64,000 nucleotides of DNA from Nyssa sinensis (GCA_008638375.1 CM018036.1:7563892-7627891); one strand, 5' to 3'; positions 48,719 through 60,995 are shown, counted from the first letter of the stretch. The notes: generated by a model from the sequence alone, not told the origin. Numbers and translations are program-made.

Positions 48719-49639
48719 TTATTTTTTAGGTATTCTAGATAAATAAAAAATGTTATGTTTTTTTTTGGATTGAATAATTTGTTGTATCTATTATTTAGTT
48801 ATTTTTTAAAATATATCTTGAAGATTATTTTAGTTTAATCAATAATATTTTTTAATGGTGTTAAGATGAAAGTTAATAATTAATTTTTTTGAATTAAAAA
48901 TTTATTTTTTGAATCTTTTATATATAAAAAATATATTATAGACTTTTTGGATTGGAAAAAATTATTTTAAGAATTTTTTAATATTTTTTCTTATAAATTT
49001 TGGAGACATCGAGTCATATTTTATTAAAATATTTTAACAAAGTTCATAATAAAAATTATAATATCAAAAATTTGTAGAGTACTCACTTGTCTGGTTGTCC
49101 CCCTTGAATCTGTTGGTGAGTGTTATGCATGCTGAAATCAAAAACCAAGATCCAGTTTTCTAAGAGTCCAAGGAGCAATTACACATAAAAGCAATGAAGT
49201 TGGTTCCACAAATCCCTGTTTCTGTGATCCGGGGAGGAACATTTGCATACATCCTTTCTATAACGTTCAAATACTGAAATTTGATGCTGACACTAGTCTA
49301 ACAGCCAGGGAACGGAAACTGAAGTGTGGTTTTTTTTTTTTTTTGAGAACCCATCTTGATCCCATTAGAATACAAACTAAATGGTATTCTAGTTGACATT
49401 ATATGATTGTGATGTAATAATTTGACCTAAAATAATTTTACTGTTAAAGATCACGATACGTGAATGATAAGTCGTGTATTGAGACAAATAAGTTATCAAA
49501 CTCTGGGTAGTATTACATATCTGTATTACACTTCGGAAATCGTCAAGGATAAAGTCAGGAAAAATATTTAGGGGGACTAAAAAAATTTTTGGGAGAAATT
49601 TTAGAGTGATTTTTTTTTTCAAATTGAATTTTTTTTTTT
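48719..49639. other. AT-rich stretch, no gene
   Basis: No coding region recognised. The first 300 bases carry words like ttaagatgaaagttaa that also occur near 26090 and 60660, so an older dispersed repeat may be shared. Confidence 0.4.
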
Positions 49640-50790
49640 TTAAAAAAGAAGATGATAGGGCGTTGGGGTTTTGCCTTGACATTGGAACGAGGACTATGCA
49701 CGGGTACCTTGGGCTTGGTTTCAATGATTTGTTCCCATTCTCTTAGACGGGTGGCGTGGTGAATGAAAGTCCCGAAACTCGGTTGTCTGCTTGATATTAT
49801 CTCCACGAAGCTTTTCTAATGGCGAGGGGATTAAAAGTTGATATCCTAGGGTCGTTAGTTTTTCGTAATGAGATTCGGGAAGGGGTTGAGGTTTTTCATT
49901 GACGTTGGAATGGGGATTGTGCGCTGATCAATGGGGTACCTTGAGCTTAGTTTCAATGATTTGTCCTCGTGTTTTTTGACGGGTGGCGTGGGAAATGATA
50001 GTTCTGAAACTCAGTTGTCTGCTCAATATTGTCTCCATGAAGCCTTTCTAATGGTAGGAGATAGAAAGTTGATATTTTAGGGTCGTTAGTTTTCTACAAT
50101 GGGACTCGAAAAGGCTTGGGAATTTTGTCTCAATGTTGGAACGGAGACTGTGCACTGATCAACGGGTACCTTGGGCTTTGTTTCAATAATCTATCCCAGT
50201 ACTCTTAGATTGGTGGTGCGGGGAATGATAGTCCTAAAACTTGGTTGCCTGCTTGATATTGTCTCTACAAAGCCTTTCTAATGGCACGAGATGGAAAGTT
50301 GATATCTGGTATCGTTATTTTTTTGCAATGGGACTTGGGAAGGATTTGGGGTTTTGCCTCGACATTGGATCGGGGACTATGCACCGGTCAATGGGTACCT
50401 TGGGCTTGGTTTCAATGATCTGTCCCCGTACTCTTAGACAGGTGGCGTGGGGAATGATTGTCCTAAAACTCAGTTATCTGCTCGATAATGTTTCCATGAA
50501 GCCTTTCTAATGGCGGGGTATGAAAAGTTGATATTCTGGAGTCGTTATTTTTTTGCAATGGGACTTGAGAAGACATTGGGGTTTTGTTTTGACATTGGAA
50601 TATGGACTGTGGATCAGATACCTTGGGCTTGGTTTTAATGATCTGTCCCCGTATTTTTAGACGGATGGCGTAGAAAATAATAATCCCAAAACTTGGTTGC
50701 CTGCTTGATATTGTCTCCATGAAGCATTTCTAATGTCCTGAAATTATTAATTTTTGGTAACGGAACTCGAGAAGACATTGGAGTTTTGCC
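49640..50790. repeat. Tandem array of about five 230-bp units
   Basis: The anchor tttctaatg recurs at 49813, 50045, 50275, 50504 and 50727, spacings of 232, 230, 229 and 223. Each unit has aaagttgatat, gtcgttagtt, gggtaccttgggcttgg and ggtggcgtgg. Read on the minus strand each unit has a peptide-like frame beginning METISSRQPSFG, then ATRL, QIIETKPKVP and PLERL. Unit lengths are not all multiples of three, and the units differ, so they are not one long open frame. Confidence 0.75.
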
Positions 50791-52270
50791 ACGAGTAGCT
50801 GTTCAAACGGTTCTTTGATTTTGGTCATAACGGCTTCGATAAAGCTGACCATGTCGGCATTGCGACCAGCTCGGAAGGCAAGACGTTAGGATAATGGCAA
50901 AACGAATGTTAACAGGCTTGGTTTGGGAGCCAATGAGGCCTAATGTTAGCTCCTTGAAGGCTTAACAATGCCAAGGCATGGTGAGCCTCAACCAATGCCA
51001 AGGCCAAAGTGGGGGTGGCCTATCATGGGCACCCTTACTTGAGATTGGGATGTCTTGATGGATACTTCAGACTTGGTGCAGCTTGTATGCATGCCTTAGG
51101 CAGCAAAGGCCAAGGCAGTGCACTTTCGATAACACTTAGCCCACACTAACAGCCTTTGGCAAGATGTACGTGCATAGGGGGAGCAACTCATCTCTACAAG
51201 TGGTTGTGTCTACTCTTGTCAGTTGGGTAAATTGTCCTAAGACATATATAGGGGGGAGTACCTCCCTAAGGCGCCCTTAGGCGAGTAAGCCATGCGGCCA
51301 AAGAGCTTGGCACCTCCGGGGCAAGGCATATTATTGTTGTAAACTGGGTTTGACATGGTGGTCCGACCTCCATCACCAACGGTGGCAGCATATGGTGGGA
51401 ACATTTGATAACACAAGACCAAGCCATGAGTAGGCATGGTTTGGCAATGAGGGCTGACAATGAAGCATTGATGGGATCATGTGGTGCGTTGATTGAAGGC
51501 TGAGTGCACATAGCCTTGTCCTTGAGTAAGGGCTTGGGGTGGCATTAGTTGAGATGGAACAGGTGAAGGCAGTTGTTGGTTTGGCACAAGACAAAGCTGT
51601 CTAAGGGTAAACAAGGGGAACTACTATGTTGTGTTAGCGCATTGATCCTATAGCTAGCAATGAATGCAACAGTGAGATGAACTGTTTGCTTATCTGTGGC
51701 GCAAATCAGTGGCTTCAGACAGCCCTAGCAGTTGGAGGTGTCAACTGCAAGCAACAGGTGGTTGTCTAAGACATAACCTTAGAAGTTGGAGTGTAACTGG
51801 AACCCATGTGGGTGTCACAGACACACACATAGGCGGTTGTAGGTTTTGTCTATATATACACATTGTAATAGAAGGGTGCAGACATAGAAGTGAGTGTGAG
51901 TGCTTCTTGTCACGCAACCCTAAAGGCTGTAATCCTATACTGTTGACTGAAGTAAAGGTTGGGAAGATCTTCTTGTAAAGTGTGTGTCTTTTGTGTTGCT
52001 ATCTTCTATAAGCCTCTTGGGCGTGTGTGTGTATTGGCTGACTAAGACAGTGTCTTAGGCCATCACAAGGCAGAAAAATTCAAATTCGAATTTAAACCCT
52101 GTGACACCTTGCCACTCCTCGGTGATGAGAAGATGATTGTTTTGTGAAGCCAATAACTTACAGAGGTTCATCACAGGGTTGATATAGCCTCTGCCTAAAT
52201 ACGGCATGGCCTCCAAGTGGCTTGTAAAAATTGGTTCCATGTTGGCCATATCCATATCTGAATCCCACAG
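50791..52270. other. GC-richer stretch, possible retroelement relic
   Basis: The base composition differs from the surroundings. A TATA-like ctatatatac (51848-51857) followed by gtgtgtgtgtattggctgac near 52020 looks LTR-like, but I found no paired ends, target duplication or coding domain. Open frames on the minus strand at 51237-51594 overlap in different frames and are not convincing. Confidence 0.3.
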
Positions 52271-52836
52271 CCAATTTTAATGTAGGAGACGGCCTTGGTA
52301 GTGGGTGAAGAAGAGCTTGACTACTTGAGAGTGATATATATATATATATATATATATATAATGCAAGAGGTGAAGAAGAAAACAGTCGACCTTGGTAGTG
52401 GGCGTCAACTAGAAGTATGTAGAAGAGTTTGACTGCTTGAGTGATATATATATATATATAGGCGCTATTCTCTCTCCACCCAGAGTTATTCCTACTCCAA
52501 ACATTTAGTGAATACCCCATTTCACTTTCTAACCTCTTATCACAACCAGCAAAAACACCTTCAAAATCCCAACTAGACTCTTCGTATGACCACGTTACCA
52601 CCACCAATCTTTATTCCTTTATTTTTTTCCCATTTCGAAGTTCTCTCTTATTTAACATCCTTTATTAGCCAAATTTTCAATTTTAATACGTAATTAACTT
52701 TTTATTTTATTATTATATATTTTTTATTTTTTATTTAATTTATAAATAACGAGGTAAAATAAATAGAGAGATTGTAAAATTTTTAAACATTAATTATTTG
52801 TACCTGAAACTCTTATTCTATTTACATGTAATATGT
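52271..52836. repeat. Duplicated block with AT microsatellites
   Basis: Around 52285-52360 and 52388-52460 a similar sequence (accttggtagtgggtg then gacttgag) is followed each time by an AT run. After this comes unmarked AT-rich sequence; from about 52793 the unit A alignment resumes (tgaaactcttattctattta). Confidence 0.5.
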
Positions 52837-52879
52837 GTTGTCCAATATATATAAATATATAAAACAGTTTGAAACAGAA

Positions 52880-52914
<35 letters not shown>

Positions 52915-53641
52915 TGACAGAGAAAACAAAACAGAAACTTTCAGAAAAGAAAAACAGAAACTGGTTTTAGGAAAACAAGAAAACTACAGAAAGTATTTTT
53001 CTAAAGCAGTAAAGTAAAATGATGTTTTTCCTAACCAGAATTGAAAATAGGAAACAAAAACCAAACTACAATATGATAATACAATAATGAAAACAATATA
53101 CAGAGACACTTACAGAAACTAGATTAGATCACGGCTAGTGATTGTCACTATGTTCTTATGACAAATTTCGTCCTCGCAATGGTGCTCACGATCTTGGATG
53201 TTTGCCGCCCAGGATACAATGATCTGAATCTCACAGAAGCATTTCAATTTATGAGCTTGTCGAACCAACAGTGGTTAAACTCTTTCTCAAAACACAGACA
53301 CAAAATGCAAAAAAATTGTGGAAATCAAATGCGTGAATGTGTGTATATTTATAGACCTCTTCATGGTTGTTTGATACAGTCATGAAGGTTTAGTTGTGTC
53401 TGTTCATGGTGAGCAGATATAGTCGTACCCATGAAGAAAACGACTGTTTAGTCAAAATTCAAACTAACGCAATCGTAAAACGACGTCGTTTCAGATTTGA
53501 ACTAAAAAAACGTACTCGCAGAACAGTGACGTTTTTTGTTTTAATTAATCTGATAACTAGACGACAACGTATTGATTTATTTTAACAGTAACAAAATGAC
53601 AATGTTTAATGAAAAAATATTTAAATTAATTTTCTCCAAAA

Positions 53642-53673
<32 letters not shown>

Positions 53674-53830
53674 GCGCGATGGGCCAAGCCCAAGCACGAA
53701 CCCGACCCAACCCTGTTCGGTGTGGGGCGAGGCGGCAGCGCGTGTCTGTGGTGAACCAAGCATGTGCTAGGTCCTCTCCCTTCCACAAAACTTAAGTACC
53801 CCTTGGAGCCCAAACCCTCCTCCAAAGTAA

Positions 53831-53864
<34 letters not shown>

Positions 53865-54127
53865 TTTAAAAGCCTTGTACCTATCCTATGTGAGATACAA
53901 GCTTTTTGTACAAGTTTCAAGCTTTTGTTACCATTTGCAAGCGGTGATGTTTGGAGGCAATTTCTCATTTACTCCTTAATGATTTTGAACAACCCAACAT
54001 ATAATCTTAATCTCTTTCTGGAGGATAATACATTTCTATGTGGACCCACTAAAATTAATTTGTGGGACTCACTTCAATTTTAATTCAAAAATAGCTAATT
54101 ATAATGCTCAAAAACTTATTTTTCTAA
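52837..54127. mobile_element. 1.3 kb insertion with 8-bp TSD taatatgt
   Basis: Unit A has an uninterrupted catgtaatatgtaaaact near 25825. In unit B taatatgt occurs at 52829-52836 and again at 54128-54135 with 1291 bases between. An 8-bp duplication fits hAT elements, but I cannot see matching terminal inverted repeats. The insert holds several AT microsatellites (52881-52911, 53642-53671, 53833-53861) and a GC-rich block (53680-53800), with no coding domain. Class is uncertain. Confidence 0.5.
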
Positions 54128-55815
54128 TAATATGTAAAACCAAATCTCCATAGAAAATTATGTCAATATTATCTGATCTCCTAATTGTTTATTTCATATT
54201 GTCATAACATTTTATGAAATAAAAATTTCAATCAAAAAAATTGATAGGAGCATAATATTCAGTATTTTTAATTCCTTTATATTTAGTTTTGTGGTATATT
54301 TTTTATTTTAGTGAGGTGATTAATTAATTTGTTGAATTAGGAAAGCATTGATGGTAAAAGAATAATTTTGTGTAATTTTTGGCTTTTGGACAGATTTTAC
54401 CTATGAAGCTTCACTTGAGATTTTGATGGTATTGGAGTTCGAAAATGAGGAAGTGGTCCTCATGAAGTTTGTAGAGGCCGTCTTGGGCTTTTCAGAAAGG
54501 TCTGGTTTGCAAACTCCGAGTTCGTTTGAGCCTCCAAACATTGTGTCAAAATCAGGCTTGGGAAGCTGTCCGCGTAGCTGATTTCCTGTCCAACCAGCCG
54601 ACTTCAACAGGCCGTAAATTGAGTTTCCGAAGCCCAAATTAGGTGTTTTAAAAGCCTAGAATTATCTACTCTTCGAGGGCTACAACTTTCGTGAAGATTT
54701 TGAGTCAAGATTCAGTCGTTTTGAAATAAAAAAATAGCTTGCAAGATTCAGCAATTACAATGGGCCTGCTGGAAGAGAAAGAATAAGGCAGTGCAGTTGG
54801 GCACTGGATGGCTTTTACTCTGGAGCATGAAGAAAATAAAAAAAACACAAGAGATAGAAAAAGGACAAAAGAAAAAAGAAGAAAAGTCAAAGTTGACAAG
54901 GCCAAATGAAGAAAAAGAAATAGAAAAAGAAAGAAAAAATGCAAAAGTGGGCTTTGAAGCACGGCTGAAGGAAGAAAGAAAAGTCAAGAGGCTTGGCTTG
55001 CGGCTGAACCAAAAAGTGTGCGGCGCAAATCGAAGGCGTGGTGTCCAGTGGAATAAAAAGTGACGTGAGGATTTAAGGGCGGAGCAACTGTGCGGCATGA
55101 AGCTAGGGCACAGGGTATTTAAAGAGCAGCAAAAGAGAAACAAAGGAGGAAGAGAGAGAGGCTTGCCGCGGCGCAACAGAGTGCGGCGCAGGAGAGAACA
55201 GAGGTGGAGTTCGTGCGGCGCAGGGGAGCAAAGACGTGAAGGAGGAGCGGCGCACAGTGACAATAAGTTTTTAGTTTTTATTATTTCAAGTATGTTAGAC
55301 CATCTCCAGCAGTTACTCAAACTCAAACCCAAATTTTATTTAAAATTTGAGTAAAAGGTGAATTTGAGTTTGATCTTCTCCAGCAGTCACTTAAGTTTTT
55401 ACTCAAATTTTTTTTAAAAATTCCTACCTTATCCCAAAAGCTACTTTATGTCATTTCCCCTCAGAAATTATTTTCCCTCTTCTTTTTCCTTCCAAACCTG
55501 TTTCACTCTTAATTTTCATTCCCTCCCAAATTTTCCTGCCAATTTTTTTTTTCTATTATTTTAATTTCCCACCATTTTCTTCAAATTTTCCTCTAATTAA
55601 TTTTGTCTAAATATTTGAAACTTCCCTCCAAAATTTTTTTTTCTATTATTTTAATTTGCCGCCATTTTCTTCAAATTTCTTTCCAATTAATTTTGTCTAA
55701 ATATTTGAAACTTCCCTCCAAAACATTCCCTCCCAAATTTTTTTCCCTCTAAATTTTTTTTCAATAAATAAGTATATTTCTTCATCTAAAACTCATCTTC
55801 AACATTCTCAATAGA

Positions 55816-57141
55816 ATGAATTCCTTAAAAACTTTTTTGCTTAGTTCATTTTCATCATCATCTTCTGATAATGATGAAGAAGAAGATGAAGAAATAGCAT
55901 CACTTGTAGCTCTTAATCAAGTGATTACTGCTGAAATGTTAGAAATTCTAAAAGTAAAAGCAGCACGCCCAAAAAAACATGGTGGTTCAATTGTAGGTCG
56001 TAAACACATTTTTCGCGAGAGAAAAAAGGGTCATGATCGACTATTCGGTGATTATTTTGCAGAAGATCCAGTTTACTCACCTTCAATGTTTCGAAGACAC
56101 TTTCGAATGACGCGTGAGGTATTTATGTGTATTCTTAATGCTATTGAAATACATAATCCTTATTTTGTTCAGAAAAGAAATGCAGCTAAAGTTCTTGGAT
56201 TGTCTCCTCTTCAAAAGATGACGTCCGCTATTAGAATGTTAGCGTATGGAATGGCAGCGGATGTAGTAGACGATTATGTACGAATTGGAGAAAGCACTGT
56301 AATAGAGAGTTTAAAACATTTTTGTCGATCTGTTATCGAAATTTTTGAAAATGAGTATCTCAGATCTCCAAGGGAAGACGATATTGCTAGATTACTTGCT
56401 GTTGGGGAAGTTCGTGGGTTTCCATGAATGTTAGAAAGCTTGGATTGCATGCACTGGGAGTGGAAGAATTGTCCAACAGCGTGGCAAGGTCAATATTGTG
56501 TTCATGTAAAAAAACCTACTATTATTCTAGAAGCTGTAGCTTCATATGACTTGTGGATTTGGCTTGCTTTTTTTGGAATGCCAGGATCTCACAATGATGT
56601 TAATGTCTTGGATCGTTCTTCTTTATTTTCTGAGATCACTGAAGGACGAGCCCCCCTAGCTAATTACTCTATCAATGGACACATCTATAATATGAGATAT
56701 TATCTTGCTGATGGCATATATGCTCAATGGGCAACATTGGTTCAAACAATTTATTCTCCACAAGGAGCAAAGAAACAATATTTTGCTATGATGCAAGAGT
56801 CGGTGAGAAAGGATATTGAACGAGCTTTTGGGGTTCTTCAATCTCGTTTTGCAATTTTAGGTTGACCAACACGATTTTGGGACCCCAACACACTAGGAGA
56901 TATCATGAAGACGTGCATTATTTTACACAATATGATAGTTGAAAATGAGCGAGACAGTTATACTATTTGTGATTATGAAACATCATTAGAACATAACACA
57001 TCTGTAGTTATTTTGCGGGCTTGTAATAATGACTTTGAATCGTTTTTGTCTCGTCATTTACAAATGAGAGATAAGAACACTCATCATAGCCTTCGCAACG
57101 ACTTAATTGAGCATTTATGGCAACGCCGTGGAGAGATGTAA
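55816..57141 (+). pseudogene. PIF/Harbinger DDE transposase with two in-frame TGA codons
   Basis: One continuous frame of 442 codons (including the final stop) encodes the transposase, broken by TGA at 56425-56427 and at 56863-56865. The part after a Ser/Asp/Glu-rich start carries LFGDYFAEDPVY and FRRHFRMTREVF, then the catalytic segment: first Asp in SLDCMHWEWKNCP (codon 56443), second Asp in GMPGSHNDVNVLDRS (codon 56596), Glu in DIERAFGVLQSRF (codon 56818), followed by MKTCIILHNMIVENERD. The DDE residues and spacing are intact. Both stops are explained by single base changes where the family usually has Gly (GFPG) and Arg (RPTRFW). No frameshift is present, so inactivation looks recent. Confidence 0.85.
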
Positions 57142-57497
57142 CTGTTTTTTTGTGTATTCTTTTTTTTAGATGTAACTTTTATTGTATGTCTTTTTTTTAT
57201 TCAATGTAACTTTTTTTTAATGATATGTATTTTTTTTAAGATGTTTTTCTTTTTTTAATTCAATGTATTGAAAAAAATATTATATTAATTAAAAACAACA
57301 TTGAAAATAAATTAACATTATATTTAAAAAAATATTGAATTAATTAAAAGTAATATTAAAAATAAAATAACATTACATTAAAAAAAATATTACATTAATT
57401 AAAAGTAACATTTAAAATAAAATAACATTGCATTGAAAAAAAAAACATCACATTAATTAAAAGCAACATTTAAAATAAAATGACATTGCATTGAACA

Positions 57498-58554
57498 TTA
57501 CATGGAGTTTCGAGCAATGATTTGTCTTTGGAGATCCTCATAATAAGACCTTTGCATAGGAGTTAAATTGGTCATATTCATTGACATTATTTTATGATCC
57601 TCAAATCTCTGTTCTCTCTTATTTATCATTGTCAATATCTTTAGTTGTGCTTCTCTATTTTCTACCTTTCTCTGGCGATCCGCAACCAACATGTCTTCTT
57701 TTTCAATATGACGAGAAGACATACTCGTCAGCACTTGAAATATATTATTTTGTGTGGATTCCAAAGTAGCATACTTAGCTTCATCGATATCTTTATTCTT
57801 CCGTTGTTTTTTTCTGGCCTTGATACCAAGTGGACGCTTTGATTTATCTCCTAAAAATTGTTGTTCCAAGTCAATATCAGAATCAAGAGATATCGGAATT
57901 TGAGGACTAGAAGGACTTGAGGGACTCGAATAAGATGAAGTTTGGACTTTTTGTTTACTGCCTTTAGTATAAACTTCATCCCATTTGCAACTATGTCGTA
58001 GTATTTCCCAACAAGTATGAAATGTGAAATGTTTCTTTTGAATCATGTGAAACATGCGTTTGGCTTCACAAATCTGAAAATAAAATAGTTATAATTAATT
58101 AAACTTGTACCAAAATTATAATTATTTTAAAAGTTAAAGGATTGTAAAAAAAAAAAAAAAATACCTTCTCTGCTTCTCCAGTTCCACTTTGATGTCTCTT
58201 GCTTACTTGTTCATAAAACCCGACAAATTTGTTGATGGATTTCTGAATAGCCTGCCATCGATAATTCAGTGAAATACCAGTTCTATTTTGTTCAACATTT
58301 GGCTGCGAACAAAAAGAAGTGAGAACATGTTCCCAAAATACTTTCATTGATTGATTTTTACCAGCAATTGGATCTTGCGAGACGGCCAACCAAGCTCTAC
58401 ACAATGCTTCGTCTTCTATGATATTGAATGATTTGCCACGAACCCGACTTTGAATTTGTTCTTTAGAAATAATTTCTATTACGTGACTTTCTTCTAAACT
58501 CAGAGACGCAGTATAATTATCCATTGAAATAAAAATATTACTATTATGAAACAA
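57498..58554 (-). CDS. PIF/Harbinger Myb/SANT-like accessory protein
   Basis: Two exons, 58554-58165 and 58073-57498, join in phase at EAEK|ICEAKRMFHM across a GT-AG intron, giving about 321 residues. MDNYTASLSLEE at 58524 is an alternative start 10 codons in and is perhaps the better one. The N-terminal half has a Myb/SANT-like (trihelix-type) domain: KSFNIIEDEALCRAWLAVS, then SMKVFWEHVLTSF and RWQAIQKSINKF. A Ser/Pro run (SYSSPSSPSSPQIPI) and a basic, coiled-coil-like C-terminus follow. In this superfamily the protein binds the transposon ends and helps the transposase. The frame has no stops, in contrast to the transposase, so it may still be expressed. Confidence 0.75.
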
Positions 58555-60903
58555 AAATACAAGTGATGCAATTTTACAAAATACAAAAAAAAATTGATAC
58601 TACGCAATGATAAAATTTCATGAGAATTTATAGAAGAAAAAATTAAAATTTATTTTATTATTCTATTAAATCTTGTTTACCGTTCTGTATTTATCCTATT
58701 TTGTTTACCGTTCTGTATCTATCTCTATGTCTATCCATCACAGTCTATTTTCTTTACCGTTGTATGTCTATCCATCAATCCTATTTTCTTTACCGTTCTG
58801 TATCTCTCCCTATATTTTTTTACCGTTCTGCCAAACCAATTCCATCAGCCCCTATATTTTTTACTGTTCTGCCAAACCAATTCCATCAGCCGTCAAACCA
58901 ATTCCATCAAGGGTTAACTGGTAGAGATTTGGATGAACTTTGTAGAGATCTTTACCCATAATTTAATAAAATAATATTTCTCGGTGAAAGAGGCTGATAG
59001 ATAAAGACGAGAGAGAGACGAAGTCGGTGAAAAGGGAGAGAGAAGACCAGAAAGGGTCCACTGGGAGATCGCCACAACCATGTAATTCCATCTCTTTCTT
59101 CCTTTCTCTTTAATTCCTTTCTCTTTAATTTTTGTATCTGGATCTCAATGATCTCCCGGGCGCCGTCTTCATCCACTTATAGAAAATTAGTCCAAAATTT
59201 ACAGAGCTTTGAGACTTGAGAGAGGCGGCCAAGAAAGAAAATTCTCAAGATTCGCAACCGCAACCACCATGGAATTCCTTCATTTCCTTCGTGAAATCGT
59301 TCAGATGATGTAACAACAACCAGGCATAGACAATTTGTTGCTGCCATGGAAAACCAATTCCATCAAGTTGCTTCTGCCGTTCTTCTTCAAGTGGCTTCGT
59401 CTTCTTCTTCTCTCAACAGTGGAGTTCATGGTTTCTTTCTGCCAATGTACCATTTCCTTTTCCTTTTCCTTTTCTTTTCTTTCCCATTTTCCATCTTTTC
59501 CATCTGTTGAATGGTTTCCTAGGTAAATCCTAGTGACCGTTGGAGATTTGAGTCAATGAACAGTAACGCGCAAGTTTGCGTTTATATTTGAGTTTGCACT
59601 GATTTGATATGGGTTTGATGCAACTGTTGGAGAGGGTTTTTTTAGCATTTTGACTCAAATTTGAATTTGAGTCTGAAGTTGAGTAGCTGCTGAAGATGCT
59701 CTTAGGCTAGATTTTTTAATTCAGTTTTAGGGGATTTCGAACCCTCATTACAGTTTAATGGTTGAATTAATTCAGTAATATTATTTCTTCCTTCTCTTAA
59801 TCTGTTCATGGTAATCTGTTTAAATTATTTCATAGATATTTAATTTGATTGATTTAATCAGGACTGCTAGATTGATCAGATTATTATCAATTGCTAGATT
59901 TAGGAAGTATATTACGTAATTGATATGGTTCCTAATCAATTGTGGCAAATAGTGATAGATGATTGTGGTCAAGCTTTTGTTTATTGCTATGATTATCATG
60001 TCCTAAGTTAAATAGTTCGAGCTTGTGTGATTGTTGCTTAGAATAATCTAATTTCTTAGATATTAATGCTACCATTATATTAAATTTAGAGAGCTTGTTC
60101 TAAATTGTGTAATGGTTAGAATCTAATGGAGAGCTTGTTTCATTAGTGAGGAATTAAGAAAAATTTCGGGTAGCAGAGCTTGTTGTTACCTAGGATTATT
60201 AGATTCATTGAAGGGTAGAATAATGTTATAATTGATTGATTGTTCCATTGACTGTGAAGGTGAAATTGAACCGAAAAACTGAAGTTTTAATTTATTAATT
60301 TTTGTTATTAATTTAATTTTCATTCGTAATTAGTTTGATCAAAATTCCAATCCCCCTATTTAGTGTTTTGCTATTAATTGGATCTTAATTTAGAATTAGT
60401 CAGAATAAAAAAAAAAATCAATTGTGGACACTCTCTGTGGGATCGACCCTTACTTAGCTACCTACTGTGTTTATTGTGTTAAAAAGTAAGGTTAATTTAT
60501 TTTTGGAGTATTAACGACGCGCTTCCAAAAATCATAACATTTTATGAAATGAATTTTTTTTCAGGCCATTTGGATAAATAAAAAATATTATATATATATA
60601 TATATCTTTATTTTTTTAACTTAAAAGTTATTTTAATCTAATCATTAATATTTTTAACGGTGTTAAGATGAAAATTAATAATTAATTTTTTTTATATTAA
60701 AAAATTTTCATTTTAAATATTTTAAAATAAATTTTATGAATTAAAAACTTTATTTTAAAAATTCTTTGTATTTATTTTAATAAAAATAGTTCAAGAAAAA
60801 AATTAATGTGATGAGCGAGAGATTTATGTCTTACTTAATCACCTCCTGTCATGTCAGCATCTTCGAGACGATTATTACTAGAATTTTGCTAAAATGAGCT
60901 GGA

Positions 60904-60995
60904 GAGGTTAAATTTTTACAATTTTATTGATATGTATAACACATACATTTATACATATGTTACATGAATCAATAAAATTATAAAAATTTAACCTC
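60904..60995. repeat. 92-nt hairpin
   Basis: Arms 60904-60931 and 60968-60995 pair at 27 of 28 positions; the 36-base loop is itself partly self-complementary. Unit A lacks it at the equivalent place. It may be a small fold-back element. Confidence 0.75.

Larger units (their letters stand above)
55298..59701 (+). mobile_element. PIF/Harbinger transposon, 4.4 kb, nearly autonomous
   Basis: The left end gaccatctccagcag and inverted right end gagcatcttcagcag pair over about 37 bases. TTA flanks both ends (55295-55297 and 59702-59704). It carries the two genes expected of the superfamily in convergent order: a DDE transposase (55816-57141, plus) and a Myb/SANT-like protein (57498-58554, minus). 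It is inserted inside the LTR-like element at 54242-60527, so it is the younger insertion. Confidence 0.85.
54242..60527 (+). mobile_element. Solo-LTR-like element interrupted by a PIF transposon
   Basis: The insertion starts TGATAGG and ends CTTCCA, so it has TG..CA ends, and it is flanked by aaaat (54237-54241 and 60528-60532), a 5-bp duplication. Unit A shows the empty site near 25947. Without the nested transposon it is about 1.9 kb. There is no gag or pol frame and no second LTR, so a solo LTR is the simplest reading. The last 120 bases contain gtgggatcgacccttac, a string I recall from the ends of some plant LTR retrotransposons. Confidence 0.55.

Noticed and set aside
49640..50790. CRISPR-like or satellite reading of the 230-bp array
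   Set aside because: Units are adjoining with no spacers and the genome is eukaryotic; a plain tandem array explains it.
51237..51594. Three overlapping minus-strand frames of 66-81 codons
   Set aside because: Different frames, no shared motif, no splice structure; likely relic repeat DNA of higher GC.
54748..55332. 194-codon minus-strand open frame and its plus-strand partners
   Set aside because: It crosses the boundary of the LTR and the PIF transposon and is low-complexity Ser/Phe/Leu on one strand, Lys/Glu on the other; composition artefact.
58673..58961. Plus-strand frames with repeated Leu/Tyr/Ser words
   Set aside because: Short imperfect direct repeats (tttaccgttctgtatct-like) in the transposon's noncoding end; no domain.
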